Source: Magnolia sinica
Lineage: Eukaryota > Streptophyta > Magnoliopsida > Magnoliales > Magnoliaceae
Assembly (NCBI RefSeq): GCF_029962835.1
Contig: NC_080579.1
Coordinates: 577,882-641,881, forward strand
Length of the DNA: 64,000 nt
Direction of reading: 5' to 3'
The notes beneath the pieces were generated by a model, which saw only the letters and a list, made by a program, of their open reading frames with translations, did no database searches and was not told where the DNA came from. Position 1 is the stretch's first letter, and the number at the start of each line of letters is the position of its first letter. The position numbers and the translations under genes were made by a program. Below, one piece after another: positions 34,450-46,434 of this stretch.

Positions 34450-37400
34450 CACTAGTGTGGGATCTGCTAGGAGCCTTCTGATCCCCCCTCATCAGTTGCA
34501 CAAGTGTAAGTGGAGTATGGGCTGTTTATTTGCTTTTTAATCTCCCATCTGATGAGTTGATTGGCCTGATTTATGGGCCAGGGCATGTTCACGGTTTGAT
34601 GATTAGCACAGTTCTCACACAAGTGTGCCCAGTTGGCATTTGTCCCCATGATTCACCACTTCACAGCTCTCTCCTCACGAATCAGTGCTGCATTTCTCTT
34701 TTGTTCTTTACATTCTATTATTTTGTATTGGATATTCAATGGATCTGTCATCTCAGTGTTTTTACTATTGATTTTCATTTGCAATGGATCTGTCTTTTGT
34801 TCTCCTGCAATGGATGACATTGATCAGGTGCAGCCCATGGCCAAATATTGGTCGGGTGGAGAGGTATTTTTTTGGAAGATGAGGAGAGTGTAGAGCGTAG
34901 AGGCTGAAGGCGAGGCAAGACTTGTGTGCTTATGGTGAAGAAGTGAAGGGAAAAGTTGCCTTGGGTTGGAAAAGGGGGGAAAAAGAGAAGCCAGTAAAAG
35001 AGCACGTGGACGAAAGCACAGCATTGCATCATTTTAGAAACTTAGTTTCTGTAGTTGAATGTCGTCGCTTGGGTGAGAAAAGTTGGAAACTGAAACTGCC
35101 CATGTTTACTTCTTATCTGTAACCTTCCGTTGTGAATGAAGTGATTGAATATTGAGTTTTGAGGAAAAGGAAATGGGGATTTTATATGCTAACATTATTC
35201 CACGAAGAATGCAATACTGTTTTTTTGTTCTGTGGTTTACTACGTAGGAGCTCAACTGTCAACATTGCTTTGTACAGCCCACAGCTCAGTTGCTCTCACT
35301 TGGTCTTGAGTGGTCCATACATTGGCTACTGTAATAGGTTATGACAGACTGCCAGGTCATGTTGTCAATGGACGATGCCTTCTATCTCAATCTTGGTGAT
35401 GCCTTCCATCTGTGACAACTCCTCGGGCTATCTCAATCTTGGATATGCTTCCCTCCCTCCCTATGCTATCCATCTCAAATGACACCGAACTGTCCAATTT
35501 GTGGCCTTCGCAATAGATGGTGGCAATAGGGAAGTTATAATGGTCAAAAGGAAAAAGGTCCATTTAAGTTGGTTTTTATGTTGTCAGCCATCCATTGCAG
35601 GACCATGGATGGATGGTTGGTCTGAATTCATTGATAGACTCATTGCAGTAGTGACAATGCTTGGCCGTCTCATCCTCTCATCCTCTGCTCCTCACATTTG
35701 GCCAGTTTTAAAAGAAACACAGATAGTTATTTTATTTTTAATTCCTTGTTAATCCAAGAGGCATGGGAATATTATAATGAGAGTGCATTGTGGAATCAAT
35801 CGGTTGTGTATCTTCATTATGAAAACTGGAATTAATGAATTAAATAATTATCGTAGCCATTATCTTAAGCACTATCACAACTAATTGGGGAGAGAAATTG
35901 GCGTTGCTTCGAAAATGAATCAGTTGGAAGGCTGGGTCCATCGCAAGGCAGTGTTTTGGGTGATTGAAAGGGCTTTTGGCTCGTGTCTTGATGGCCCGCT
36001 TGGACTTATAACTTTATTTTTCTTTTTGTATTTTTTGCTGTTCTTTTGGCACAGTTTTTCAATAAAATCTTCATCCATTAAAAAGAAAGAAGAAAAAAAA
36101 AAAAAGTGGGGTCAGCTACACCAATTCTCTTTTGCCATTTTCATCTCATTATGGATCCCTGTCTTTGGATAAAATACTAGTCCTCAGTCGTTTTTTACTA
36201 ACTCCACCTACATCCTTTTGAGACCTATACTTACTTCCCCTCGCACCGAAGTTATTATATTAAATCTATTCCATTTCTTGGTATGGAATTTCTGAGTATC
36301 TTTTAAAATTGAGGCTCTTTTTTTTTTTAAAAAAAAAGGTCCATTCGTCCACCAGTGCTTGTAGAACAAACTCTTGTGGGCCTACTTTGGTATGTATGCT
36401 ATCAACCTATGAAGAAGGGTAGCCCACCATGAAATATTCAGTCTGATCCAGTCTTCATGTGGGTACCGTATTAAGTTGGAGGCGTTTGGATGGTTGCCAA
36501 TTGCTTTCTATTATGGCCCACCTAACAATTAGATAGGCATGAACATCCCATCATTATGGTGGGATCTATTTAATGTCGGGTTTGATGGGCTCCACACGGG
36601 TATAAGCAGGTGGGCTCAGATTCAGCAGTGACCCTTTCAGAATAGAGGTCGGTACTGGTTGGTGCTCTGTGGGCCCCACCATGATGTGTCTTATTTATGT
36701 TGTTCATCTATTTTGCCAGCTCATTTTAGGTACGAGCACAACAACTCATTTTAGGGTATGAGCGAAAAAATAAGACAGATCGAAATCTCAGGTGGACCAC
36801 GGCATAGGACTGTGAATGCTTAAGGCCAATTTGCAGTTACGGTCTAGGCTCAATCACAAAATTCAGGCCTGATCATCAAATGGGCCAGGAGACCACACGT
36901 TGTGGAGAATATGTCACACTTGTAATATATTTAGGGCCCGTTTGGGAGCGCGGATTTGGAATCCCTGTATTTGAAACCCCATTGGTTTGAAATCCTCTTG
37001 TTGTGTTTGGCACCCTGGGCTCAGAATCAACTTTAAACCAAAAGTAGCTATTCATGGTGTATTTAGGTGGGTTTGAATTTAATTACTAAATCAGCTTTAA
37101 TATGTCTAATTAATGAACATATGTAACGTTTGACACAATGGTTGTAATAAGCCCACTGAAATATATACTTTGCCTAAAAATGATGAAATTCCAAGTGTCT
37201 CGAATGGGCCACAAGCACAAGATCACATCCGATTGACTAACCAACAATTTTTAACCGTCGATTTACATGACAATATTGGATGGATCATATTAAATTAATC
37301 ATAGTGATGCAATTGATAATTTAATTATTTTGGGACATCATTAGTGGGCAATGTGTCCAATAGAGTAATAGTACACACATGTCACATATGCAACTATTGG

Positions 37401-38130
37401 AAGGATTTTGATGTAATCCAAGCTTTCAATGAACCCTATATCTGTATATGACCCCTTGAACCAAGCTGTAAGTTGTTGTATGTGTATAAAATAAATGGAT
37501 GTATATGTATAAGTTGTGTATTTACTCTGTCCATCCGTTTTGCCGGATCATTTTATAGCATGGACTCAATACAAGTCTCAAATGGACTACACCATAAGAA
37601 GCAGTGGTCATTGAACTCCCACCGTTAAAAACTTCTCAAAGTCTAGTTGCCTGTTCCGAAACTTTTGTGGCCCATGAAAAAATATTTATAATGATCTTCC
37701 ACCACTGTTTATTGTGGTGTGATCTACCTGAAATTTGTATATGGTTCATCTTTGGCCTATGCTATAAAATGATTTGGCCTAACAGATGACACAATATATA
37801 GATTAAGGTGGGCCCCGGGTCAGGGTCTCACTCACAACGTACGCTGGATCAGTTGCGTCCACGTGGAAGAAAAAAAGGAAATCAACATCTGATAGATAAC
37901 TTTTGATTTACATATTATTACAACTAAATCCATAAATAAAAAATTTAAAAAAAAATTAAAAAAAAAAAGAAACAGAAAAAAGAAAAAAGGAAAAGAAAGA
38001 AAACAAAAAAGAAAAAGAATAAAAAAAAGTTGAGTAGTTACGCAGAACATCAACAAAATTCCTTGAAACAAGCGAGTGAAAAGCTGTTCGTCGATTTCAT
38101 CTTCTTGGACCCAGATCACCGTAATGCCTT
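34450..38130. repeat. Segmental duplication copy A, downstream noncoding part
   Basis: Matches 46435-50155 nearly throughout with small indels. It contains foldback arms (about 36460-36840 and 37500-37830), an element end TTAGGGCCCGTTTGGGAGC at about 36931, and A-rich tracts (37930-38030) just beyond the receptor stop codon. No gene is seen; the small ORFs are not conserved beyond what a recent duplication gives. Confidence 0.85.
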
Positions 38131-41100
38131 TCAATAAAAGATGATATTGGGGATGCGGGCAATCTTGTCCCGATCTTCTCCTCGTCCTCCGTAGCGCTCT
38201 TTTAAGAGTGGACACGTCCATATCCTTAATCTTTGAAGCATGGTGAGGTGTTGAAACTCCTCCGGTAGGGACCCTAAATTAGAACAACACCAGATCTCCA
38301 TAGTTTGGAGGGCTCTGAGTTGCCGCAACCAACCACAAGGGAACGATGTCAGCTCATCACTTCCATAAACCTCCAAATGGTTAAGGTTGGGGAGGATGGG
38401 TAAGGGCCCACCCGATGGCAACCCGTCATTTCCTATTCTTAAACTCAGCTTCTGTAGGAGCGGTGGAAGATTACTGGGCAACTCCTTCAGCTTTGGACAT
38501 TCTTGTATTTGTAATTCGAGGAGTGATGGCATAACCTCTCCATCTCCAATCAATTCCCACTCCTCCCAGTTTGACATGTTTTGGAAGAAGAGGGTCTGGA
38601 GCTTTGGGAATGACACGACACCACCACTTCCATCATTATTATCATCCCAACTAAACTCACCACCCACCTTTCTCACCTCTTCCATTCCCCAAATATCAAG
38701 GTATTTAAGGGAAGGTAGTTTCCCAAGACCTGGCAATTGTTTACACTTGTCACAAGAGAAGAGCATCACTTCGACTAGATTGGAGAACACTGGATCCTCT
38801 ATCCACTTGGGAAGCTTCCAACCTCTGTATCCGTGTATATTCAACTTTTTCAAGTTTGTGTGGGGCTGCAGGATTTCAAGCACGTCCTCCATTCTCTTCA
38901 CCGCATCATCATCCAACGCTTCATCACCTCTGTATTCATAGGATAGAGCATAAAGCTTCTGCTTCTTATACACTTCTGCCTCCCTTGCTTCCTCCCTGCT
39001 CTTGACTTTTTCCAACCCAATAATTTCGAGTCTTCCTTGAAGATGAAGATGATTGATCAGTTGTTTCACTTCTCCCCATTTACATCCTTCGATGCCACCC
39101 TCCACTATCAACTTTGTTATCGTCCGAAGGCTACTTAGCCTCCCTATGCCCTGCGGTAAGTACTTCAGCTCGTCAGTGCCTTCTAATCCTAGATGTCGCA
39201 GGTTAATCATTTTTCCCAACCCTTTCGGAAGTTTTTTTAGCTGCACACACCCATTGAGTATCAAGGTCTGTAAATTTCCACAATTACTCAACCCCTCCGG
39301 CAACTCCTCTATACCTGTGTGAGATAAATCAAGATATCTCAACTGCTTCAATTTTCCTACTGTTCCAGGCAATTTCTGAATGCTAGTGTGACTCAAGTCC
39401 AATGCCCTAAGGTGTCTGAAATGATTAAATAAATTGTTCGGCACCCTAGGCATGTAGATTCTTGAGTCGCATAGCAACGTCCGCAACTTGTTAGCCTTAT
39501 ACAAGGTGGGCCAAACTACAAAACTGCCATATAAAAAAGAATGGCGGAGATTGCTTGGGTTCAGCGAGGCTTGTTCTCTGATATCCACCAGTGAACATTC
39601 ACTTCCTGCAACGGATTTTGCAAGATCATGAACTAAATCATGCATCTTGCACTTGACTATGTTCTTGTCATCGTCCAGTTCTGCATCTTGAAGCAACGAG
39701 CGTCTTAGTAAATCGTCAAAATACAGCCCACCAATTTCTTCCATATCTGTACTTCTGTCGGAGCGGATGAAACCTTGTGCCACCCATAACTTCACTGTCA
39801 CATCCTTCTCTATCTTCCAATCTTTTGGGAAGACGGAGAAATATGCGAAGCATTGCTTCAAAGCAGGAGGCAAGTCATGGTAGCTGAGTAACAAAGCTGG
39901 TAAAACGCCTTGTAAGACATCACGTGAATTCCATATGTCGCTTTCCAAGACAAGATCCCACACCCTTCTCGTTCTTCTCGAGCACATGGCACTCCCTATT
40001 GTCTTCGCTGCGAGAGGGAGCCCTCCACACTTGTTTACAATTTCCCTTCCAATATCTTCCAACTCCGAAAGCTCTTCTGCACTCCGATGCTCGAGTACTC
40101 TGCGCCGGAACATTAACCAGCAATCATCATGAGATAAGACAGCTAGCTTGTGTTCGTGAGCCCTTCCCATAGCTAATGCAACGTTTTCATTACGAGTAGT
40201 TATGAGTATTCGACTCCCTGATGCACCAGCTTGGAAGGGAAGTTTAAGTTTGTCCCACTTCTCACTAGCTTCACACCAAATGTCATCAAGCACAATCAAG
40301 AATCTTTTTCCATGCAACATTTCACGGAGATGAAGTTGCAATTGGTCCAAGTTTAAGTTTTTACCCTCAAACTTAGTGTCTGCAGATTTTATAATTGATT
40401 CTGTAATCTGTTTCACATTGAAATCTTCAGAAACGCATACCCACATTCTCATCTCAAAATACCCCTTGACTTTCTCATCGTTATAGGCGAGTTGAGCAAG
40501 GGTGGTCTTCCCCAACCCCCCCATTCCAACGATAGAAATGACGACGAAGGGCACCTCATTCACCTCTCCACTACTCTCCCTCAGCAACAAGTGCAGGACT
40601 TCATTTTTGTCACCTTCTCTGCCAACAACTGACAGTTGGTCGACTAGGGAGCCTGTCTCTCGCTCTCCCCACCTCACTTCACTCTCCACTCTCTCCCTCT
40701 CCCCTCTATCTCCACTAAGATGCAATAGTTTCACCTCTTTTTTGATATCATCTAATCTACCCCTCACCTCCTTTATCCTACTCCCAATTTTGCAGCGTAA
40801 CACGACATGATTGAAGCAGTTAACAGGCAACAGGAAGCTTGTTACCTTCTTCTTACTGAAACAGGACACACCATCTTCATCAGGTGCTTGTGATTTGGGA
40901 GCTTCCGTCATCCATTCATCTAGTATGTCATCCACATCGTAGGCCACATCTTTGAGATTCTCCAACCACTCCTTCACAGCTTCGTCCTTCACTCGCCGAG
41001 TTTCAGCATCTTTAAGTACTGCTTGGAGGAACTTGAACGTGCTGGAAAGCTTTTTGATCTCGTTGGTGACATCCACCAACGAAACCACCTTATCTTCAAG

Positions 41101-41148
41101 AACTTTGGCCAATTTTTCTATGGCAAGCGAGACCAGTGAATCAACCAT
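38131..41148 (-). CDS. CC-NB-LRR disease resistance protein (RGA-like), copy A
   Basis: An uninterrupted 1005-residue intracellular immune receptor. Residues 1-140 form an Rx-type coiled-coil domain with the EDVID-like stretch LKDVAYDVDDILDEW (65-79). NB-ARC motifs follow: P-loop GMGGLGKTT 208-216, kinase-2 LIVLDDIW 284-291, RNBS-B GSRILITTR 311-319, GLPLA 376-380, CFAYFSVFPKD 433-443 and MHD 502-504 (KMHDLVHDLA). Residues from about 545 to 985 are leucine-rich repeats. Plant CNLs of this type bind ADP/ATP as a switch and trigger defence upon effector recognition. All key nucleotide-binding residues are present, so it may be functional. The start is the first ATG of the frame and aligns exactly with copy B. 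Single exon, as is common in the family. A GA-rich repeat lies directly upstream. Confidence 0.95.
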   Translation of the reverse strand: MVDSLVSLAIEKLAKVLEDKVVSLVDVTNEIKKLSSTFKFLQAVLKDAETRRVKDEAVKEWLENLKDVAYDVDDILDEWMTEAPKSQAPDEDGVSCFSKKKVTSFLLPVNCFNHVVLRCKIGSRIKEVRGRLDDIKKEVKLLHLSGDRGERERVESEVRWGERETGSLVDQLSVVGREGDKNEVLHLLLRESSGEVNEVPFVVISIVGMGGLGKTTLAQLAYNDEKVKGYFEMRMWVCVSEDFNVKQITESIIKSADTKFEGKNLNLDQLQLHLREMLHGKRFLIVLDDIWCEASEKWDKLKLPFQAGASGSRILITTRNENVALAMGRAHEHKLAVLSHDDCWLMFRRRVLEHRSAEELSELEDIGREIVNKCGGLPLAAKTIGSAMCSRRTRRVWDLVLESDIWNSRDVLQGVLPALLLSYHDLPPALKQCFAYFSVFPKDWKIEKDVTVKLWVAQGFIRSDRSTDMEEIGGLYFDDLLRRSLLQDAELDDDKNIVKCKMHDLVHDLAKSVAGSECSLVDIREQASLNPSNLRHSFLYGSFVVWPTLYKANKLRTLLCDSRIYMPRVPNNLFNHFRHLRALDLSHTSIQKLPGTVGKLKQLRYLDLSHTGIEELPEGLSNCGNLQTLILNGCVQLKKLPKGLGKMINLRHLGLEGTDELKYLPQGIGRLSSLRTITKLIVEGGIEGCKWGEVKQLINHLHLQGRLEIIGLEKVKSREEAREAEVYKKQKLYALSYEYRGDEALDDDAVKRMEDVLEILQPHTNLKKLNIHGYRGWKLPKWIEDPVFSNLVEVMLFSCDKCKQLPGLGKLPSLKYLDIWGMEEVRKVGGEFSWDDNNDGSGGVVSFPKLQTLFFQNMSNWEEWELIGDGEVMPSLLELQIQECPKLKELPSNLPPLLQKLSLRIGNDGLPSGGPLPILPNLNHLEVYGSDELTSFPCGWLRQLRALQTMEIWCCSNLGSLPEEFQHLTMLQRLRIWTCPLLKERYGGRGEDRDKIARIPNIIFY

Positions 41149-41465
41149 GTTTTCTGTTTTTGGTAGTGATGGAAAGAATGGAGGAATTTGAGTTCAAAGA
41201 GGTGTGAATATAGGAAATGGGAAGGAGTTCGAAGATATGGAACAGAGAGAGAAGGGAGGAATTTGAGTTCAAAGAGGTGTAAATATAGGAAATGGGAAGG
41301 AGTTTGAAGATATGGAACAGAGAGAGAAGGGAGGAATTTGAAATAGGAAATGGGAAGGAGTTTGAAGATATGGAACAAAGAGAGAAGGGAGGAATTTGAA
41401 ATAAAATTGGTTTAGAAATAGGAAATGGGAAGGAGTTTGAAGATATGGAACAGAGAGAGAGAGAG
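41149..41465. repeat. 75-bp tandem repeat upstream of receptor A
   Basis: Units beginning gaggaatttg start at 41181, 41256 and 41331, with a shortened one at 41389. Each unit includes gaacagagagagaaggga and, in the long units, a TATA-like CTATATT on the coding strand. The array begins about 30 bases before the start codon, so it forms the 5' leader and/or core promoter. Confidence 0.88.
41207..41213 (-). promoter_or_regulatory. Candidate TATA box, receptor A
   Basis: CTATATT on the coding strand, about 60 bases before the ATG, repeated at 75-bp spacing in the upstream array. No transcript start can be read from sequence alone. Confidence 0.3.
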
Positions 41466-41714
41466 GATTTGTTTCAACTTATGCTAATGCTGAAGTTAAA
41501 AAACTAAAGAGTTTGATGAAAGGGTGGAAAATAGAAGTTTTGGGTTGGTGGAGACCTTAGAAGCAAGGATCGTTGAGGTCGTCCAATTGATTAATATTAA
41601 AGAATATAAATGGGAGGGATAAGAAGGAAAATGATAAGAATATAAAGATCTTCTGCTGCTTCTTTTAATGGGATAGCTAATGCCCGTAGAAGAACGAACA
41701 AAATAAGTAGCTTG
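41466..41714. other. Intergenic, unique spacer
   Basis: Similarity to copy B ends here. No gene is seen. Confidence 0.5.
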
Positions 41715-42150
41715 ATGTGAAAATGCCCATGCATCACACGGGCGGCCCACCCCGAGTGTGCCCCCGCATCCCATAGGTTATGCCACTTGAGTCCGGTATG
41801 AAAATAACCCTGCATTAATCACCCCCAGTGAGGAGTCTCAAACACGAGACCTTCCGCTCTGATACCACTTTGATACAGGACAATTAACCACCTGCTCTAA
41901 AAGCTTGAATTAATAGAGTATGGCGAATTAATCCCTCTATCTCATAGCCCAGGCCCCACATTGCATGGGTTATGACCTCGGCTGAACCCCCCTTGTGGGC
42001 CCCACTTCTCATAGGTTCCGCTTCACACTAGCCACTTGCTTCACATGGATGGGGCCTGCCTCACACGAGCCACCCACCTCGGTGTGTCCCCGTATTCCAC
42101 AGGCTACCCCACTCAAGTCCGATGTGAAAATGCCCCTGCATTAGATTCAT
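41715..42150 (-). mobile_element. TRIM-like LTR-element remnant
   Basis: CGCTCTGATACCA at about 41856-41868 is the complement of a tRNA-Met primer-binding site. It stands 3 bases from TGATACAGG, which would be the complement of an LTR end. Two similar blocks of roughly 100 bases ('gatgtgaaaatgccc...cattag/aatcac') lie either side (about 41715-41820 and 42040-42150). No protein-coding domain is seen, so it fits a terminal-repeat retrotransposon in miniature or a fragment of a larger element. Confidence 0.4.
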
Positions 42151-43090
42151 TACTTGCTCATACTAAGAAAGATGAGGATTCTATCTTCCTCCTATAATCT
42201 GCAACAAGAAGAAAGCCAATCTCTTTAAGTTTGTAATCAAATTTCCTTCCCATAGGGACACCACCAAACCATATTGTAGAGCCTTCCAAGCGTGGTTCAC
42301 CACTCTTGAATGAACTTTCACCACTGGCCCATCACCCAACATCTCCTTCCATCCCCATCTACCCTCTGTTGATGGTGTCTCTTCCCCTAACCCTTTCAAG
42401 GTCTCTCCACCACCACATCCTGGTAGGATCGAAAACCTCCCTCACCATTAACCTCATTGCTACTGGACTTTCTGTAACTTTTAGAACCCCTCACCTTATT
42501 GGCTCTATGCCCCCGTCTTTACTTGTTGCCTCTTTCCTACGATTTGTGCTATACACCACCGCAATGCCAAAACGAGCACTCTAAATTGAGAGTCCTCCCC
42601 CCGAAGCTTTTGCTATTCAGTGCAGCCACACTTTTGGTTGCCTCACCTGGATGGAACCCATCCTAATGAACATAGATCCCAAATGATCAGGGACTTCCCG
42701 ATCCGCTTAGTCACCACCTCCTTCACCATCCCTATTTTTCCAAAAACCTTAGAGAACTGCACCTTTGAGCACGCCTTAGAGAAATTTTCCACGAACAACA
42801 TCGGTAACTCTAGTGAGAAACCATTCACACGACCTTCATTGCATATATGTGTAGTCGTTGCCATCTTTCGATGTGAGTCCAGCCTCCCAACCTCTCTCCT
42901 GGATTGGACTTGCCCACCTCAAGATCATTCCTTCCAACTGCCTTGAGGTCTTTTCTACTTGCCTCTCTTCCTTGATCACCAAGGATACTCTCATCTTCCT
43001 CCTTGTTCTCGCCTTGATCGCCACCTTTGACTTTCATGTCATCCTCAATGCAGTCGCCTCCTTCCTCCTAATTACCCCTTGCCTCAGTTG
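42151..43090 (-). pseudogene. LINE ORF1-like fragment, inverted
   Basis: Minus-strand pieces read SLELPMLFVENFSKACSK and FGKIGMVKEVVTKR, reminiscent of the RRM-like start of plant LINE ORF1 (FVENIP...LF...FG.V.DV). Toward 42181 they read GLVVSLWEGNLITNLKRLA. Frames are broken. It lies head to head with the LINE ORF2 fragment to the right, an arrangement known from twin-primed insertions. The assignment is tentative. Confidence 0.4.
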
Positions 43091-43399
43091 CCATGAAAAA
43101 AAATTAGGATTCTTTTGCAAGTTTGTTCCTTGATATGATAAACTTTTTAGCTGAATTTTATGAGAGAGGTTGGATGTCGTTGGAGTTGGGTGCTTCATTG
43201 ATAGCTATAATATCTGAGAGTTGAAGGTGTTGAGTGCTTGCGGGACTTCGGGGCTATGAGTCTGATCGGGGGATCCTACAAGATCTTAGCAAAACTCTTG
43301 GCTTAAAGATTTTGTGTGGTGTTAGAGAATGTCATATCGGAATCCGTAGGTGTGTGTGTTTTTTTGGTGGGAAGCAAATCTCGAATAGTGCACTAATTA

Positions 43400-44945
43400 C
43401 TCACAAATATCTCAACTCCAAAACAAGAAAAGGAAAACGGTTATCATTTGTAAGTTGGATGTTGGGAAAGCATACGATCATGTGAAATGGGACTTTCTTT
43501 ATTATATGCTGGAGAGATTGGGTTGCGAGCAAAAAATGGAGTTGATCCAAGAATGTGTTTGATCGGCTAAGTTCTTAGTACCAATCGATGGGTCTCCTAA
43601 AGAGGTTTTTTTTTTTTTCCCCCCCGGCGTTTAGAGGTCTTAGTCAAGGCGTGCTTTGTCCATTCCCGTTCATGGTGGTTGTTGAAATCGTAAGATGTTG
43701 GATAGAGGTCAATCTGCTGAGTTGATCAATGGCTTTAGGGCGGAGAACACTGATTTCTAGATCTCTCATCTTTAGTTTGTCGACGACACAATTCTCGTTT
43801 GTGATGCAGACATGAAATTGTGGACGACTCGAGGAAAATATCGAAATACTTCGAAGTGTTGTTCTTGTTCGGATTAAAGGTTAATGTTCTCAAGGTTGAA
43901 TTGTTGGCTATTTGCACATCCAAAGAAGAGGCAGTAAGGTTGGTGGTGGTGTTTGGGTGTTGAGCAAGATGGCTTTCATTGTCGTATCTAGGGCTCCCTC
44001 TTGTGCATCGACAAGCCCACTAAATGGGATAAGGTAATTGTAAGGTTTGAAAGGAAATTGTCTAGGTGGAAGATTTGACACCTCTTTGGATGTCAGGCTT
44101 ACGTTGATTGAAGCAGCCATGTCGAACCTAACTCTCTATGTTATGTCTCTTTTCAGGTGTTCGTCGTCCATGCTAGATAGGTTGGAAAGGTTGAGATGAG
44201 ATTTTCTATAGACAATGTAGTTGTTTGGTCCCCTCCTTATCAAAGGAATTTAATGGATGAGAATGTGGAGGAATTCATTTAGCTCTTAGAAAGAGGCTTT
44301 TTGGGTTGGGCAAGAGGGATTCGATGGTGCAGACTAAGGTTAAGTCGGGTTGGTTCTTTGTCCGATCCGAACCAAACCAATTTGCAACCTACCTTTGGGT
44401 GAGAGTAGTGGTCATACGTCCCATGTCTGGTTCTATGGGGCTCCTCCCAAGGTTGCGGCTTTTGCTTGGCTAGTGGGAAGGAATATGGTGCTTACAATTG
44501 ACAATCTGCAAAAAAGGTCAATGACGATTCCCAGACGCGGAGTTAGTGCATTTGTACATCTATTGTGTGTTTGCTCAAGTGTCAAAGAGATTTCCTGCCT
44601 TCTTTAAAAGGTCATGGGTGATGTTGGGATCCTTTAACGGCCTCTTCCTTGCTTGGCATGGGGGAGGGGTTGGGGAAAAAAGAAAGAGTGGTGCTGACGT
44701 TAGTTTTGTTGGTTGTAATTCGGGCTCTCTTTGCAACAAGAGGAATAATTGGTGTTTCGGAAATAGAAGCAGGACGGTAGTTGATGTCCTTAAGAGGGTG
44801 AAGTTAGATGTAATAGATTGGGTTTATTGTATTAAAGCCTTCAACCATAGTGATGAGTCCTTTAGTTGTTTTATTTCACCTTCCTTTTGGCAATCTCTTT
44901 AATAAAATTTTTGTTTCCTTTCATAAAAAATAATAGTAAAAAAAG
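43400..44945 (+). pseudogene. LINE (non-LTR) ORF2 fragment with 3' end
   Basis: The plus strand shows KLDVGKAYDHVKWDFLYYML (reverse-transcriptase motif with the first catalytic Asp, about 43450-43510). Near 43760 come an ISHL...FVDDTILVCDAD-like Asp-Asp box (FVDD replaces the usual FADD) and, at 44350-44607, a zf-RVT region (VWFYGAPPKVAAFAWLVGRN, LTIDNLQKRSM). The tail reads LCNKRNNWCFGNRSRTVVDV and stops at about 44900, followed by an A-rich 3' end near 44925-44945. Many stops: a dead, 5'-truncated copy. Confidence 0.8.
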
Positions 44946-46434
44946 CATCCAAAGAGAAACAAAAATCTTAGTTGATGGGGATGTTTTGACTGTCCTTAAG
45001 AAGTTGGGCGCCTACTTTTTTTGTCTTCTCTTGACAATTTCCTGTTTCTTTTCTCTAAAAAAATGTCTTAAGTGTTATTGTAGTTTTGGGTTTGGTGATA
45101 TTTCTATAAATTATTGGACATTTCTTTTAACTATCATCTGTTGTATTTTCCAGGGGAGGGCATAACCCATCGTATATGTATCGGCTCATTGCGGACTATT
45201 ACTCTGCTGATGATCTTGTTGTGCAGCAGAGATCTTCTGAAAAATGAATTTAGTACACCCAGATCCAGTATACATTGAGTAAGTTCTGTCATGAGATACT
45301 GCCGTATGTTTCATATATGCAACTAAATAGCATTTTCGTAATGCCAGGTATATGCAGAGATGCAGTGGAGACTGATTTATGTAGTTGATAATTCTTCAAA
45401 ATTTTACACTAAATATAATCTCGTCTGTCTATAATTTTCTCCAATTCTTGGAAAGGACATATTCCTATCCAAGTATACCTTTTACTCACTGTATCATTTA
45501 CAATCAGAGACAACTTGGAAATTGCAATATAAAATTCTAGGTTTTTGACTTGCTTTAGCGAATGACTTGGCCTAGTCAGTGAAAACTTTGGATTAATATT
45601 AAGACCATTGCTAAATGGTGGTGACTTGAGCTCCTGAATGCTTTTGGGTACTAAATGAATTATTTCTGACGTTTGTGGGTGGTGATTATTTAGAAAATGA
45701 TTACCAAAATATGAATTCTTGAAAAATGGTAAGCATCAGGAATGAAAAATTTAATAATGGTGAACTGATCCATCATGCATAATGACAAATTTGAATTTTG
45801 GTGAACTAATTCATCATGCGTAGATGACCAACTTCATAATCTGATTAGAAAAGACAGTTTGGTGCCATCTGATTAAAACATTTTTTTTTTTTTTTTTTGG
45901 GATCGACTCCAATGCTTCCTTTTCTGAATGAATAACCCACCTTTCCATTCCTAAAAGTAATGAAGTCATCCTTGGTAGGTGGGTTGTGAGTCACCAGGTA
46001 ACTTCAACAGCATTTTATCTCAGTGACATTTAGCTAGTAAAAGTGATGTCAGTGCATGGGTACTGATTGCCTGCATTGCATGCAAGAGGAAATTGTGGAA
46101 GATGGACACAAAGTGTGTGTTTGTAGGTATTGGAGAGAGATGTATCCATTACCTTGATAAATTGCTTTCCTTTTTCTCCTCTTACTAAGTGATTTTACTT
46201 TTATTAATATTAATAAAATAAGTTATCCAAGGAATTCTGTCAGTTGTCCTAGTATGTGGATCATAAGGTCCTAGTGAGTGACACTGTTGAAGTGGCGAAA
46301 AGGCTTGAGATGAAATAAACTTTGGTTGCTAAAGCATGTTTTGTCCTTGGAAGCCATGAGAGGGAATGGAGGCATGCTTTGTGCCAGGGATCTCTGGTGC
46401 ACTTACAAAATATACTTATAAGGACCTTGCTGAA
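44946..46434. other. Intergenic spacer
   Basis: Besides the exon-like piece at 45151-45237 and a T run at 45881-45898, nothing recognisable. Confidence 0.45.
45151..45237 (+). pseudogene. Unidentified terminal-exon-like fragment
   Basis: After an acceptor-like 'tgttgtattttccag' a frame reads HNPSYMYRLIADYYSADDLV, continues VQQRSSEK and stops at TGA (about 45235-45237). Composition and the splice border look like the last exon of a host protein. I do not recognise it and see no neighbouring exons. It sits just beyond the LINE 3' end. Confidence 0.35.

Noticed and set aside
34467-34649. 60-residue minus-strand ORF present in both duplication units (also 46449-46631)
   Set aside because: Conserved only because the DNA was duplicated: the differences I see change the amino acid, which does not look like selection on a protein.
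38387-38941. 184-residue ORF on the plus strand inside receptor A
   Set aside because: It is antisense to the leucine-rich repeats, and its counterpart in receptor B (50415-50858) has a different length. A shadow of the coding strand.
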